A stretch of 64,000 nt of DNA from Pleomorphomonas sp. JP5 (GCF_023721815.1 NZ_JAMDLI010000007.1:124001-188000); one strand, 5' to 3'. Shown: positions 16,034 to 25,472, numbered from the stretch's first letter. Translations and numbers: made by a program. Notes: generated from the sequence alone by a model not told the origin.

Positions 16034-16954
16034 ATGGACGTCATGGACCTTCGCGGCCTCAACCCCGCGCCCGTAACCCTTTTCAAGGCCGACGGCTCCG
16101 TCGACTTCGATGCCAACGCCGACCTCGCCAAGTGGCTGGCCTCTGTCGAGGGCGTGAAGAGCCTCGTCATCCTCGGCCATGCCGGTGAAGGCACCTTCCT
16201 CACCGAGGACGAGCGGCTCGAGATGATCCGCCTCTACAAGGACACCGTTGGCGACAAGCTGCCGATCATCACCGGCATCGTCGGCGAGGGCACGCAGGTG
16301 GCCGCCAAGGAAGCCCGCAAGTGCAAGGACGCCGGCGCCACCGGCGCGCTGGTCTACCCGAACCACGGCTGGCTGCGTTTCGGCTTCCAGAAGGGCGCGC
16401 CCCAGACCCGCTACAAGGCCATCTGGGAAGAGTCCGGCCTGCAGGAGATCCTGTTCCAGTATCCGGACGCCACCAAGGCCTCCTATGACCTCGAGACGCA
16501 GCTCGAGATCGCCTGCCAGCCCGGCGTCGTCGCCACCAAGAACGGCGTGCGCAACATGAAGCGCTGGTACACCGAGATTCCCGAGATCAAGAAGGCCAAC
16601 CCGAAGCTGCAGATCCTGTCCTGCCATGACGAGTGGCTGCTGCCGACGATGTTCGACATCGACGGCCTGCTGGTTGGTTACGGTGGTCTCGCCCCCGAGC
16701 CGCTGGTCGAGTACATCAAGGCCGGCAAGGCGCACGACTACGACGCCGCCAAGGCCATCCACGACAAGCTGCTGCCGATCACCAAGACGGTCTACCATCG
16801 CGGTTCGCACATGGAAGGCACCGTCGCCCTCAAGCTGGGCCTGCTCGCCCGCGGCAAGATCAAGGACGCCACCGTCCGCGAGCCGCTGAAGGCGCTCGCC
16901 CCGGGCGCCTACGAAGAGATCGCCGCCGCCCTGAAGGCGTCGGGCCTGATCTGA
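16034..16954 (+). CDS. DapA-family (class I aldolase/dehydratase fold) enzyme with altered active site
   Basis: This is a 306-residue TIM-barrel protein of the dihydrodipicolinate synthase/N-acetylneuraminate lyase superfamily. The Schiff-base lysine is Lys169 in VVATKNGV. The substrate loop that reads GTTGE in DHDPS is GHAGE here (48-52). At the position of the catalytic tyrosine, 28 residues before the lysine as in E. coli DapA, there is Phe141 (FQYP for YNVP), and the arginine that binds the carboxylate is replaced by Ala146. It is therefore unlikely to be a lysine-biosynthetic DapA. Context (LacI regulator, AAHS-type transporter) points to catabolism of an imported carboxylic acid. Substrate unknown. 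Confidence 0.85.
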   Translation: MDVMDLRGLNPAPVTLFKADGSVDFDANADLAKWLASVEGVKSLVILGHAGEGTFLTEDERLEMIRLYKDTVGDKLPIITGIVGEGTQVAAKEARKCKDAGATGALVYPNHGWLRFGFQKGAPQTRYKAIWEESGLQEILFQYPDATKASYDLETQLEIACQPGVVATKNGVRNMKRWYTEIPEIKKANPKLQILSCHDEWLLPTMFDIDGLLVGYGGLAPEPLVEYIKAGKAHDYDAAKAIHDKLLPITKTVYHRGSHMEGTVALKLGLLARGKIKDATVREPLKALAPGAYEEIAAALKASGLI

Positions 16955-16965
16955 TCGAACACGGG

Positions 16966-16994
16966 AGGACCGGCGCGGAGGCGCCGGTCCTTTC
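16966..16994 (+). terminator. Hairpin between aldolase and MFS genes
   Basis: A perfect 11-bp stem AGGACCGGCGC / GCGCCGGTCCT (16966-16976, 16981-16991), loop GGAG, followed by TTCC. It is a weak terminator or a stabilising structure that could lower expression of the transporter relative to the enzyme. Confidence 0.65.
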
Positions 16995-17139
16995 CATTCG
17001 GAACCCAATCGCACCGGAGAGAGGGATTGCGGCTGGCGGAGGAATGCCTGCACAAGGGCAGGAACGCGCTGGAGGCACTGTCGAGGCGCCCATGAGGTCG
17101 CCCTTCTGGTGAGCAAAGAGATCAAGGGAGGAACACGAG

Positions 17140-18546
17140 ATGTCCACGCCGGCATCCACGCTTTCGCACGTCCCGTCGGACGCGCCGGGCAATGCCACCG
17201 TCCTCGACCGCGCCAACATCAGCGCCCGAATTGAGCGACTGCCGATCACCCCACGGGTCTTCTGGACCCGAAACATCATCGGCGCGGCAACCTTCTTCGA
17301 CGGTTACACCGTCATCTGCATCGCCTACGCCATGCCCGTCCTCGTCAGGGAATGGGGCCTGTCGCCGTCCGAAACCGGCATGATCCTGTCGGCCGGCTAC
17401 ATCGGCCAGCTTATCGGCGCCATCTTCTTCGGCTGGCTGGCCGAGCGGATCGGCCGCCTCAAGGTGCTGCTGTTCACCATCCTGCTGTTCGTCAGCATGG
17501 ATGTCGCCTGCCTGTTCGCGGCCGGCGCGCTGACCATGATGGTGCTGCGCTTCCTGCAAGGCATCGGCACTGGCGGCGAAGTGCCCGTCGCCTCGGCCTA
17601 CATCAACGAGTACATCGGCTCGCGCGGCCGGGGGCGCTTCTTCCTGCTCTATGAGGTGATGTTCCTGTTCGGTCTGGTCGCCGCCGGCATGATCGCGCGC
17701 GGTCTGGTGCCGACCTACGGCTGGCGGGCGATGTTCATCGTCGGCCTGGTGCCCGCCTTCGTGCTGATCCCCTTCCGCTTCTTCATGAAGGAATCGCCGC
17801 GCTGGCTCGCCGCCAAGGGCCGCGTCGCCGAGGCCGACGCCATCGTCGCCGACCTGGAGCGGAGCGCCGTCTCCCGTGGTCACGCGCTCGAAGAGCCGAA
17901 GCCGGTGACCGACGCCTCCGAAAAGTGCCAGTCCAACTGGCGCGAGCTGTTCCAGGGCATCTACCGCCGTCGCACGCTGACCATCTGGGCCATGTGGTTC
18001 ACCTCCTACATGGTGGCCAACGGCATGATCACCTGGCTGCCGACGCTCTACCGCCAGACCTACAAGCTGCCGCTCGAAACCAGCATCAGCTACGGCCTGA
18101 CCACCTCGGTGATGGGCGTCGTCGCCTCGGTCGCCTGCGCCCTCCTGATCGACAAGGTCGGCCGCAAGCGCTGGTACACCGCCGCCTTCCTCGCCGCCCC
18201 GGTGCCGCTCCTGGTGCTGGCCTGGACCGGCGCCGCCACCGCCGAACAGGTGCTGGTCTGCGCCGGCCTGTCCTACGCCATCATCCAGACCATCACCTTC
18301 TCGCTCTACCTCTACTCGGCCGAACTCTACCCGACCCGCATGCGGGCGCTCGGCACCGGCCTCGGCAGCGCCTGGCTCCGGCTCGGCTCGTCGACGGGCC
18401 CGCTGGTGGTCGGCTGGATCATGGCCGCCTCCGGCATCGGCGTGGTGTTCGCCGCCTTCGCCGGCGTGCTGGTGGTGGGCGCCATGGTCACCCTGCTGTT
18501 CGCCATCGAGACCAAGGGCCGCGCGCTCGAGGAACTTTCCCCGTGA
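17140..18546 (+). CDS. MFS transporter, AAHS-like
   Basis: This is a 468-residue transporter with 12 predicted membrane helices. Helix 1 carries the acidic motif FFDGYTVICIAYAMP, characteristic of the aromatic acid:H+ symporter and related sugar-acid families, followed by the loop signature GWLAERIGRLKVL and, in the second half, DKVGRKRWY. It lies 185 bp downstream of the DapA-fold gene in the same direction, so import of that enzyme's substrate is the simplest reading. Confidence 0.88.
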   Translation: MSTPASTLSHVPSDAPGNATVLDRANISARIERLPITPRVFWTRNIIGAATFFDGYTVICIAYAMPVLVREWGLSPSETGMILSAGYIGQLIGAIFFGWLAERIGRLKVLLFTILLFVSMDVACLFAAGALTMMVLRFLQGIGTGGEVPVASAYINEYIGSRGRGRFFLLYEVMFLFGLVAAGMIARGLVPTYGWRAMFIVGLVPAFVLIPFRFFMKESPRWLAAKGRVAEADAIVADLERSAVSRGHALEEPKPVTDASEKCQSNWRELFQGIYRRRTLTIWAMWFTSYMVANGMITWLPTLYRQTYKLPLETSISYGLTTSVMGVVASVACALLIDKVGRKRWYTAAFLAAPVPLLVLAWTGAATAEQVLVCAGLSYAIIQTITFSLYLYSAELYPTRMRALGTGLGSAWLRLGSSTGPLVVGWIMAASGIGVVFAAFAGVLVVGAMVTLLFAIETKGRALEELSP

Positions 18547-18776
18547 CCTTCGTCCGGTCTCACGCCAACACGGAAGGCGCCTCGCGCCTTCCGTCCCTGC
18601 CGGCCCGCGTCCTCCGCGCCGCCGGCAACCTGTTCGTCTTTCTGTTTCTCTCCTCGCTCACCGCCGAGGAACGGGCCCGCCAGAAGGCCACCGGCGAGGC
18701 GCCGGTGTTCAACATGCCGCCCGGCGAAGACGATCCCTGGCCGTCCTGCATGTTCGACCAGTACTGGCCGCGCTGA
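18543..18776 (+). CDS. Small membrane-type protein, translationally coupled to the MFS gene (candidate)
   Basis: A GTG at 18543 overlaps the MFS stop in the sequence GTGA and opens a 77-codon frame with strongly GC-biased third positions. The product has one hydrophobic segment (AAGNLFVFLFLSSL) followed by a charged helix (TAEERARQKATGE) and a C-terminal tail with two tryptophans and a cysteine. The frame is not recognised. A 10-bp hairpin near its 5' end (18571-18593) could instead be the operon terminator, so coding is uncertain; an internal alternative start was not found. Confidence 0.45.
   Translation: MTFVRSHANTEGASRLPSLPARVLRAAGNLFVFLFLSSLTAEERARQKATGEAPVFNMPPGEDDPWPSCMFDQYWPR
18571..18593. 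terminator. Hairpin after the MFS gene
   Basis: A perfect 10-bp stem CGGAAGGCGC / GCGCCTTCCG with a 3-base loop, 25 bp after the MFS stop, without a T-run. It lies inside the candidate small coupled frame. Confidence 0.5.
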
Positions 18777-18833
18777 CGGTCCGGGCATAACCGCTCTGCC
18801 CTCCGCATCGGCGGGCAGCCGGCCGAGAGCCTG

Positions 18834-19478
18834 TCAGTGCGCCTTGACGTAGGCGTCGAGCGCGGTGATCGCCGAGGCGAAGCCGGCCCACGAGAGGGTG
18901 ATGACGACGGTCTGTCCCTGCGCACTGACGAAGCGCAGAGCGCCGGTCTTTTCCTTCCTGGCCACGTCGATCACGCCGGCCTCGACGTTGGCTCGGGCGT
19001 AACACCCGCCGGGAAGACACGCGCTCCAGGCCAGGGCCTGCGCGCCCCTCTCCTCGTCGCCGGCCTTGCCATTGCCGGAAAGGCCGACGCGGCCGGGCAG
19101 CGCCACGTTCACCGGCAGGACGGCGGTGACCACCAGCTGCTCGGCCTCCATCGTCGGATAGCCGAAGGCCAGTTTGGCCACCGGCGCCGTCTGTCCGTCG
19201 GTCGTGATCGTCTGCACCACTTCGCAACTTGTCGTCGGCGCGGCGTCCGTCTTGGTGTTGGCGTCGGCGGTCGCCACGGGGCCGGAGCGGGCGCAGTGCA
19301 ACACCCAGTCGCCGTAGGTCGCCGTCGTCTCCTGGGGCGCGTCCACCTGAGAGGCCGTCGGGGGCTTTGCCTTCGGCGTCTGAGCGAGGAGGGTGCCGGG
19401 CGCTCCCCCGACCGCCAGGGCCAGGACCAGCGTCAGCCCGGAACGGCGACAAAAGGCGCGAGACGTCGACAGAAGCAT
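18834..19478 (-). CDS. IalB (invasion-associated locus B) family exported protein
   Basis: This is a 214-residue protein with a signal peptide (MLLSTSRAFCRRSGLTLVLALAVGGAPGTLLAQ). The mature part holds the IalB pattern: YGDWVLHCARSG near the N-terminus, CEVVQTITT, then WSACLPGGCYARANV and a C-terminal GFASAITALDAY. The cysteines are suited to periplasmic disulfides. IalB proteins are widespread in Hyphomicrobiales, first described in Bartonella invasion, with unclear biochemical role. ATG 19478 has GGGGGAGAG upstream. Confidence 0.85.
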   Translation of the reverse strand: MLLSTSRAFCRRSGLTLVLALAVGGAPGTLLAQTPKAKPPTASQVDAPQETTATYGDWVLHCARSGPVATADANTKTDAAPTTSCEVVQTITTDGQTAPVAKLAFGYPTMEAEQLVVTAVLPVNVALPGRVGLSGNGKAGDEERGAQALAWSACLPGGCYARANVEAGVIDVARKEKTGALRFVSAQGQTVVITLSWAGFASAITALDAYVKAH

Positions 19479-19650
19479 TCCAAACTCTCCCCCAAGCGAA
19501 ACCGGTAAGGTCACACCCACCGAATAAGCCCTATCTCTGTGCGAGGAAATAGCTTCGGCCGGGGAATCGGCTCCCGCCCCCGCCGAGGCCGGACAGCAAG
19601 ACGGGGGCGCCCGGAGGCGCCCCCGCATCGAAGGCGCGTCCGCGCCAGGA

Positions 19651-22536
19651 TCAGAACTGGACCTTCAGCCCGGCATTGCCCGTGACGGACCAACTGTCGT
19701 CGGTGTAGCCGGTGGCCGCAACGCCGCCGAACAGCGTGGCGCTCGCATCCAGCTTCAGCTCGGCCCCGAGACCGAAACGACCGCCGAACTGGTTGCGGTC
19801 GCCCATGGTGGACACCGTGAGATCGGTCCCCGACAGCGAGGCGTTGAGGTCGGCGTCGCCGAGGTTGTAGGTGTCGAGCGCCGCGGCCGTCACGGACAGC
19901 GTCGCCACCTTGCCGCTTTCGAGCCGGTGCGCCTTGCTGAGCTTCAGCTCGAACGCGCCCTCGACGGCCTGGGTCTCGCGGTCGTCATAGGACAGGTTCA
20001 TCGTCGAGCCGGTTTCGGTGTAGCCCTCGAACGAACCATAGGTGTAGCGCACCGAGCCGCGCGGCGTCAGCGTCCAGCCGCCCGACAGGGCATAGGCACG
20101 CGACAGGGCGATCTCCGGCGAGACGAACCAGCCGTTGTAGTCGCCACGGGCCGTTTCCGTGCCCGCGTTGACCTCGCGGGTGGTGTCGGCAAAGATGCCG
20201 CCGGCGACCACCGAGGCGTCGAGCGTGAAGTCCGACAGCGGCTGGCGCAGGTAGACGCCGCCGAACACCGTGTCGCCCGAGGCCGTGGCCGTATCGTCGC
20301 CGCTCTGGTTCCTGAGCTTGCCGACGCCGCCCATCACGCCGACTCGGGTCGTGTCGAAGATGTGGTCGGCGCCGAACGCCAAGCCGAAGTGGCGGGCCGA
20401 CGTGTCGGAATAGTCGTCGTGGCTGACGCCGCCGAAAGCGCGCATCCAGAACAGGGTGCCATTGGGATCGACCGCCAGCCCTTCGCCGACCATGGTCGAA
20501 ATGGCCTTCTGGCCCTCGCTCTTCTGCTCGACGTCGTCATAGGCCATGGCGACCCGCGACGAGATGCCGCCGCTGCGGTCGACATCGACCGACAGCACGT
20601 CGGCCGCCGTCGTGGCGATGGACGAGGTCACCGTCTGCACGCTGGAGAACTGCGACGCAGCGGTGCCCGCGTCGACCACGTTGATCTTGCCATTGCTGGA
20701 GGCGGCAGCCGAATAGAGCACCGTCTGGCGGGTGTTGCTCAGGGTGACCGTGTTGCTGGCCTCGAGGTAGTAGGCCACAGGCACCGAGAAGCTGCCGTCG
20801 CCGAAGCTGGTCGTGTTGCCGCTGGTGAGGCTGTAGTCGACCACATTGCCGAAGCTGGCGCCGGACAGAATGGTCAGGCTGTTGCCGCCAGCGGAGTAAT
20901 GGATCGCCGCCAGGTCGCCGTCGATCGAGCCTGAGGTCGTGATCGCGCTGGCGTATCCGCTGGAGAGCTCGATGCCAAACCTGTTGCCGTCGATCGAGCC
21001 GGTGTTGATCAGCGAGCCGCCGTTCAGCGTCACCGTATCGGTTGCGTTCGACACCGCGCCCGTCACGCGCAGCGCGCCGCCGTCGTTGACGGTGAAGGCG
21101 TTCTGCGTGAAGCTCGACGTATCCACCGACAGAAGGCCGCCGGAGACCGTCACCGCGCCGGTGTAGGCGCTGTAGTCGCCGGTGAGGCTGGTGACGCCCG
21201 ACAGCGACTTGATCTCTCCGGCGCCGGTCACGGCCGCGCTCAGCACATAGGCGCTGTCGGTGTGGTTGAACACCAGCTTGCCCGTTCCGGCCCCGAAGGC
21301 CAGGGTGTCGACGTTCAGCTTGCCGGCCGATGTCGCCGTCTGGCCCTCGGCGGCGCCGACGACGACCGTGCCGGTCGACCCCGAGACGGCGGCGACCTCG
21401 ACCGTTCCGGCGTTCAAGGCGCCACCGTTGGACACCGTGAGGCTGCCGGGTCCCATGTTGCCGACGTAGACCGTGCCGTTGGCCTTGAGCGTCGAGCCCG
21501 CGCCGGTGACGATCAGCTCGCCGGCCGAGCCGGTATCATAGGCCACCACCAGTTCGCCCGAGACGGTGACGCTCGCACCCTCCGAGACCACGGTCTTTCC
21601 AAGGTTGCCGTAACCGACATAGAGGCCGTTCTTCAGCGTCGCCGTGGTGCCGCTGCCGGTCACGGTGAGGGTGCTGGAGGAACCTCCGGCATAGGCAAGC
21701 ACCACGGCATCCTCGACGGTGAGAGACGAGCCACCGGAGACGGTGATATCGCCGGTGGCGGCGTAGGCGCCCGCGACGATCTGCCCGCCCACCGTCACGT
21801 TCGAGCCGGAGGTGATGTTGAGGTTGCCCGTGACGCCATCGGCGTTGCCGACGAAGACGTGGCCGGTGAGGTTCGCGGTCGAACCGTTGGCGATGTTGAC
21901 GGTGCCGGTGCTGTTGTCGCCGTTTCCGATGATGAGCTCGCCGGAGTTCAGGACGTTGAGGGTGCCGTTGTCGACCTCAATCGTGCCGGTCGAGCCGGCG
22001 CCCTGCCCCACGGCGACATGGTAGTTGGTCTCGAAGGTGCCGCCGTTGGAGACGGTGAGGATGCCGGTCGCGCCGTCCTTGAAGCCGACGTTGGTCCAGG
22101 AGCCGTCGGTACCTTCGACCACCAGCTTGGAGCCCGCCCCCGTCACCGTCATGGTGGAGGTGACGCCCGACGACCAGCCGATGGCGATGGCCGCGTATCC
22201 CGTGATCGTGCTGGTCAGCGTGGCGCCCCCCGAGATCACCAGCGAGCGCGGTCCGTAGCCAGGGGCGTTGACCGAGTTGATATCGGTGGCGATCGTCGCC
22301 GACGACGTCGTCACGTTATGCGCCCCGTCGATCACGAGGTCGCCACCGTTGAAGTTGCTGTCCCAGTTCTCGTAGACGTTGAACTCGTTGTTGAGGTTGC
22401 CCGTCCAGTTGGTCTCGGCCAGGGCGGCCGGCGTCGTCACCAGCACCAGCGCCGTCGACGCCATCAGTGCGCGGGAAAGACCAAACCTGCCAGTCGCAGA
22501 ACGAACTGAACGACCGCCGATAGCATAGCGCCCCAT
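19651..22536 (-). CDS. Large autotransporter with repeat passenger
   Basis: This is a 961-residue type V secreted protein. A long signal region (about residues 1-41, MGRYAIGGRS...STALVLVTTPAALA) precedes a passenger of about 580 residues built of imperfect glycine-rich beta-helix repeats with the pattern TVSNGGTF...VGxGxGSTGTI...VDNG, the autotransporter-associated repeat type. The final 280 residues form the autotransporter beta-barrel (starting near ISTMVGEGLAVDPNGTLFWMRAFGG) and end with the aromatic GLKVQF. The passenger is expected on the cell surface; adhesion is inferred. It is divergent from an AraC regulator 230 bp away. Confidence 0.9.
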   Translation of the reverse strand: MGRYAIGGRSVRSATGRFGLSRALMASTALVLVTTPAALAETNWTGNLNNEFNVYENWDSNFNGGDLVIDGAHNVTTSSATIATDINSVNAPGYGPRSLVISGGATLTSTITGYAAIAIGWSSGVTSTMTVTGAGSKLVVEGTDGSWTNVGFKDGATGILTVSNGGTFETNYHVAVGQGAGSTGTIEVDNGTLNVLNSGELIIGNGDNSTGTVNIANGSTANLTGHVFVGNADGVTGNLNITSGSNVTVGGQIVAGAYAATGDITVSGGSSLTVEDAVVLAYAGGSSSTLTVTGSGTTATLKNGLYVGYGNLGKTVVSEGASVTVSGELVVAYDTGSAGELIVTGAGSTLKANGTVYVGNMGPGSLTVSNGGALNAGTVEVAAVSGSTGTVVVGAAEGQTATSAGKLNVDTLAFGAGTGKLVFNHTDSAYVLSAAVTGAGEIKSLSGVTSLTGDYSAYTGAVTVSGGLLSVDTSSFTQNAFTVNDGGALRVTGAVSNATDTVTLNGGSLINTGSIDGNRFGIELSSGYASAITTSGSIDGDLAAIHYSAGGNSLTILSGASFGNVVDYSLTSGNTTSFGDGSFSVPVAYYLEASNTVTLSNTRQTVLYSAAASSNGKINVVDAGTAASQFSSVQTVTSSIATTAADVLSVDVDRSGGISSRVAMAYDDVEQKSEGQKAISTMVGEGLAVDPNGTLFWMRAFGGVSHDDYSDTSARHFGLAFGADHIFDTTRVGVMGGVGKLRNQSGDDTATASGDTVFGGVYLRQPLSDFTLDASVVAGGIFADTTREVNAGTETARGDYNGWFVSPEIALSRAYALSGGWTLTPRGSVRYTYGSFEGYTETGSTMNLSYDDRETQAVEGAFELKLSKAHRLESGKVATLSVTAAALDTYNLGDADLNASLSGTDLTVSTMGDRNQFGGRFGLGAELKLDASATLFGGVAATGYTDDSWSVTGNAGLKVQF

Positions 22537-22765
22537 CACAACCCCCAAAAACAATCCAGCGCGGCGCCCACCCAAACGCAAAGCGCAGAATGTTGGGGAG
22601 ACGAATCCGTTTATCGTTGATTAGGGCACGCTGCCGAGCCGGCGGTCTTTCGCCAAACGCACGAAAACCTTTGCCAATCGCAGAATGGCGCGGAAAACGC
22701 GATGGTCCTGTCGCATTGGCGAGCAAAACTTGAGTATGATAAAAGGGAAATAAGGGACTGTTTTC

Positions 22766-23746
22766 GTGGACAATATTTTCCAATGGCACAATTTTATTCA
22801 ACTTATAAGCGCAAATATTGTCAACGAGTCCCAGATCACCCGAAAGCATAGCGGCCGATACGAGTTTGCGACCAAGACGTTATCCGAGAGCGAGGGCGAG
22901 GGCACGCTGAGCTTCGTGCGAACGCCCGATTGCGCCATCCTGATAGCCGACTGCGCCTTCCACGAGGATCGGCACTACGAAGTGAGCGACGACGGCCTCG
23001 TTCGCTTCCACTTCAACTTCGACGTCTCGATCGACAGCCGCGCCGACGACACGGCGGTGGCGGAGATCGTCAACCACAGTGCCGGCATCCTGATGATGCA
23101 GCCCGACCGGATGATGGTCGATCACATCCCCCGGGAGCGGCGCCAGAGCTTCGTCACCATCGCCTGCGACCCACGCTGGCTGTCGGACTTCTTCAACTTC
23201 CGCCTGGAAGACCATGTCGAACGCCGGGATCAGGACAGCGCCCCATTCCTGTACCAGGAACTGGCCTTCACCCAACCGATCCGGTCCCTGGTCAACACCA
23301 TCGCCACCCAGCCGATAAGCGGATTGGGCGGCGCCCGCATCGCCACGCTGGCGCAGAAGACGCTGCTGCTGTCGCTCGAGAGCCTCGCCGACGATCACCG
23401 GCAGCGACCGGCGCGGTTGTCGCCGAATGACATCGCTGCCATAGAGCAGGCGCGCGACATCCTTCTCGGCAATCTCGCCGCTCCGCCCAACATCCAGGCG
23501 CTCAGCCGGCAGGTGGGCATCAACCGCACCAAGCTGCAATATGGCTTTCGCGACCTCTACGGCATGTCGGTCATGCAGTTTGCCGAAAAGCAGCGGATGG
23601 AACGCGCGCGCGTCCTGCTGCGGGACACCGACATGTCCGTGTCGGCGATTGCCCTCGAACTGGGTTACGAGCACGCATCGAGCTTCTCGACCCGCTTCCG
23701 CCACCACTTCGGCCGCCCTCCCCGCCTCATCCGCGTCCGGAGCTGA
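22766..23746 (+). CDS. AraC family transcriptional regulator
   Basis: This is a 326-residue regulator with a unique N-terminal sensor part (about 1-225) and a C-terminal double helix-turn-helix domain (about 226-326; NIQALSRQVGINRTKLQYGFRDLYGMSVMQF and MSVSAIALELGYEHASSFSTRFRHHFGRPP). The start is GTG at 22766 with AAGGGA upstream. The N-terminal domain resembles that of PchR-type regulators, some of which sense siderophores. It is transcribed away from the autotransporter and may control it. The 229-bp gap between them is AT-richer than the genes. Confidence 0.88.
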   Translation: MDNIFQWHNFIQLISANIVNESQITRKHSGRYEFATKTLSESEGEGTLSFVRTPDCAILIADCAFHEDRHYEVSDDGLVRFHFNFDVSIDSRADDTAVAEIVNHSAGILMMQPDRMMVDHIPRERRQSFVTIACDPRWLSDFFNFRLEDHVERRDQDSAPFLYQELAFTQPIRSLVNTIATQPISGLGGARIATLAQKTLLLSLESLADDHRQRPARLSPNDIAAIEQARDILLGNLAAPPNIQALSRQVGINRTKLQYGFRDLYGMSVMQFAEKQRMERARVLLRDTDMSVSAIALELGYEHASSFSTRFRHHFGRPPRLIRVRS

Positions 23747-23752
23747 GCAGGG

Positions 23753-24376
23753 TCAGCCGCCCAACAGCAGGCTCCCCGCGATCGTCCACATGATCAAGGC
23801 GATGGCGCCTTCGAGGAGCCGCCAGGCCGTCGGCTGGGCGAAGATCGGGCGGAGCTTGGCCGCGCCATAGCCGAGCGAGAAGAAGAAGGCGAAGGACGAG
23901 GTCATGGCGCCAAGCGCAAAGGCCGCCTCGCCGCCGGGATACTGGGTGGAGATGGTGCCGAGCAGCACCACCGTGTCGAGGTAGACGTGCGGGTTGAGCC
24001 AGGTGATGGCAAGGCAGGCGAGAAGCGTCGGCATGAGCGGCGTCGCCCCGTTGCCGCCGCCGGCGTCCAGCGCGCCATGCGATTTCAGCGCCGACATCAT
24101 GTTCCTTAGGCCATAAAAACCCAGGAAGGCCGCGCCGCCGAAGCGCATCACCGGATCGAGCCAGGGCAGCATCGTGACGATGCGCGAGAAGCTGCTGACG
24201 CCGAGCACGATCAGCGCCACGTCGGACAGCGCGCAGGTCAGGCAGACGGCGAAGACATGCCCACCCTTCAGCCCCTGCCGGAGCACGAAGGCGTTCTGCG
24301 CGCCGATGGCGACGATCAGGCTGAGGCCCATGCCGAGCCCGGCAAGATAAGGTGAAAGGTAAGCCGAGAAATCCAC
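23753..24376 (-). CDS. ArgO/LysE-type basic amino-acid exporter
   Basis: This is about 207 residues with six membrane helices. The family signature LSLIVAIGAQNAFVLRQGL at the N-terminus and AITWLNPHVYLDT in the middle identify the LysE/ArgO group, which exports arginine or lysine. GTG 24376 follows GGGGGCGAC and gives the family length; a TTG at 24427 is an alternative. An ArgP-like regulator lies 3 kb away at 27506. Confidence 0.87.
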   Translation of the reverse strand: MDFSAYLSPYLAGLGMGLSLIVAIGAQNAFVLRQGLKGGHVFAVCLTCALSDVALIVLGVSSFSRIVTMLPWLDPVMRFGGAAFLGFYGLRNMMSALKSHGALDAGGGNGATPLMPTLLACLAITWLNPHVYLDTVVLLGTISTQYPGGEAAFALGAMTSSFAFFFSLGYGAAKLRPIFAQPTAWRLLEGAIALIMWTIAGSLLLGG

Positions 24377-24554
24377 TGTCGCCCCCGTTCGATGCGTTCC
24401 CCTAGCCGCATCGAACGGTTTAGACAAATTAAAGATGCTTAGCTCGGATTAGCCAGACTGTTCCTGCACAACGTCGCTTTGACAGCCCGGCGGCCGGGGA
24501 CTACCGTTTCGGCATCGGATCGGCGGGGTACGGCCTCGCCGGATGGAGGCGCCC

Positions 24555-25409
24555 ATGAGCGTCCAGGATACAGCCCGCCCCAGGATCGTCGTCGCGCTGC
24601 TGCCGGAACCGGAGACGGTCGCCACCTGCCTCGACTGTGCGCTGGCCGCCGCGCAGGGCTTTGACGCCTCGATCTCGGCCGTCCACGTCGGCTTCAATCC
24701 CAGGTTCGCCTTCGTGCCGCCGGAGGAAATCGCCATCCAGCAATTGCGCGAGCTGCGCGAGGGCACCGTCGCCGACCGCCTCGCCCGCACCAGGGCCGCC
24801 TTCGACGCCTGGCGCGCCGACCGGCCGGACGCGCCGGTCGGCTGGCAGAGCGAGGAGGGCGACGTCGAGGAACTGGTCGCCCGCGAGACCGCCCGCGCCG
24901 ACCTCGTCGTGATGGGCAACCCGGTGCGCCTCGACGGCCGCGACGCCTTCCACGCCACGCTGTTCTGGTCCAAGCGCCTGCTGCTGGTGGCGCCGCCCGA
25001 CGCCAGGACGGAGCCGGGCTCGACGCTACGCCCCGCGCGCGCCATCGGCCGCCACATCGTCGTCGGCTGGAAACCGGGCGAACAGGTCGAGCGGGCGGTG
25101 CGCGCCGCGCTGCCCTGGCTACGGCGCGCCGACAAGGTGACGGTGGTCGCGGTCCAAAAGCCCGGCGCCGACTACCTCTCCTCCGCCCGCGCGCTCTTTT
25201 CCGAACTCGGCATCGCCGTGGACTGCATCGAGCTCCGGCGTGAGAGCGGCAGCGTCGGCCTGCAACTGCTCGCCTCCGCCGACCGGCTCGGCGCCGACAG
25301 CCTGCTCATCGGCGCCTACAAGCACGGCGCGCTGTGGGAGGCGATCCTCGGCGGCGTCACCCGCGACGTTCTGGCCGCCGCCCGCCTCCCCGTCTTCATG
25401 ATGTGCTGA
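24555..25409 (+). CDS. Universal stress protein family protein
   Basis: This is a 284-residue protein with a C-terminal UspA half that keeps the nucleotide-loop pattern G-A-D-S-L-L-I-G-A-Y-K-H-G ... G-G-V-T-R-D-V, i.e. G-2x-G-9x-G(S/T) with changes. The N-terminal half (PRIVVALLPEPETVATCLDCALAAAQ) is a second, diverged Usp unit, so it is of the tandem UspE/UspG-like type. It may bind ATP. ATG 24555 has GGAGG 7 bases upstream. No operon partner is apparent. Confidence 0.82.
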   Translation: MSVQDTARPRIVVALLPEPETVATCLDCALAAAQGFDASISAVHVGFNPRFAFVPPEEIAIQQLRELREGTVADRLARTRAAFDAWRADRPDAPVGWQSEEGDVEELVARETARADLVVMGNPVRLDGRDAFHATLFWSKRLLLVAPPDARTEPGSTLRPARAIGRHIVVGWKPGEQVERAVRAALPWLRRADKVTVVAVQKPGADYLSSARALFSELGIAVDCIELRRESGSVGLQLLASADRLGADSLLIGAYKHGALWEAILGGVTRDVLAAARLPVFMMC

Positions 25410-25472
25410 CGAGCCCGGCTCATACGCGTTCCGCTTGATCCGGACCCATCCGGCTCAAGCGGGCGGCTCAAG

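Noticed and set aside
21262-22509. 415-codon open frame opposite the large autotransporter
   Set aside because: Antisense to repetitive coding sequence; Gly/Arg/Asp-rich without domain features.
19651-22536. CRISPR or tandem DNA repeat in the autotransporter
   Set aside because: Repeats are at protein level, imperfect and in frame; no regular spacer/repeat structure in the DNA.
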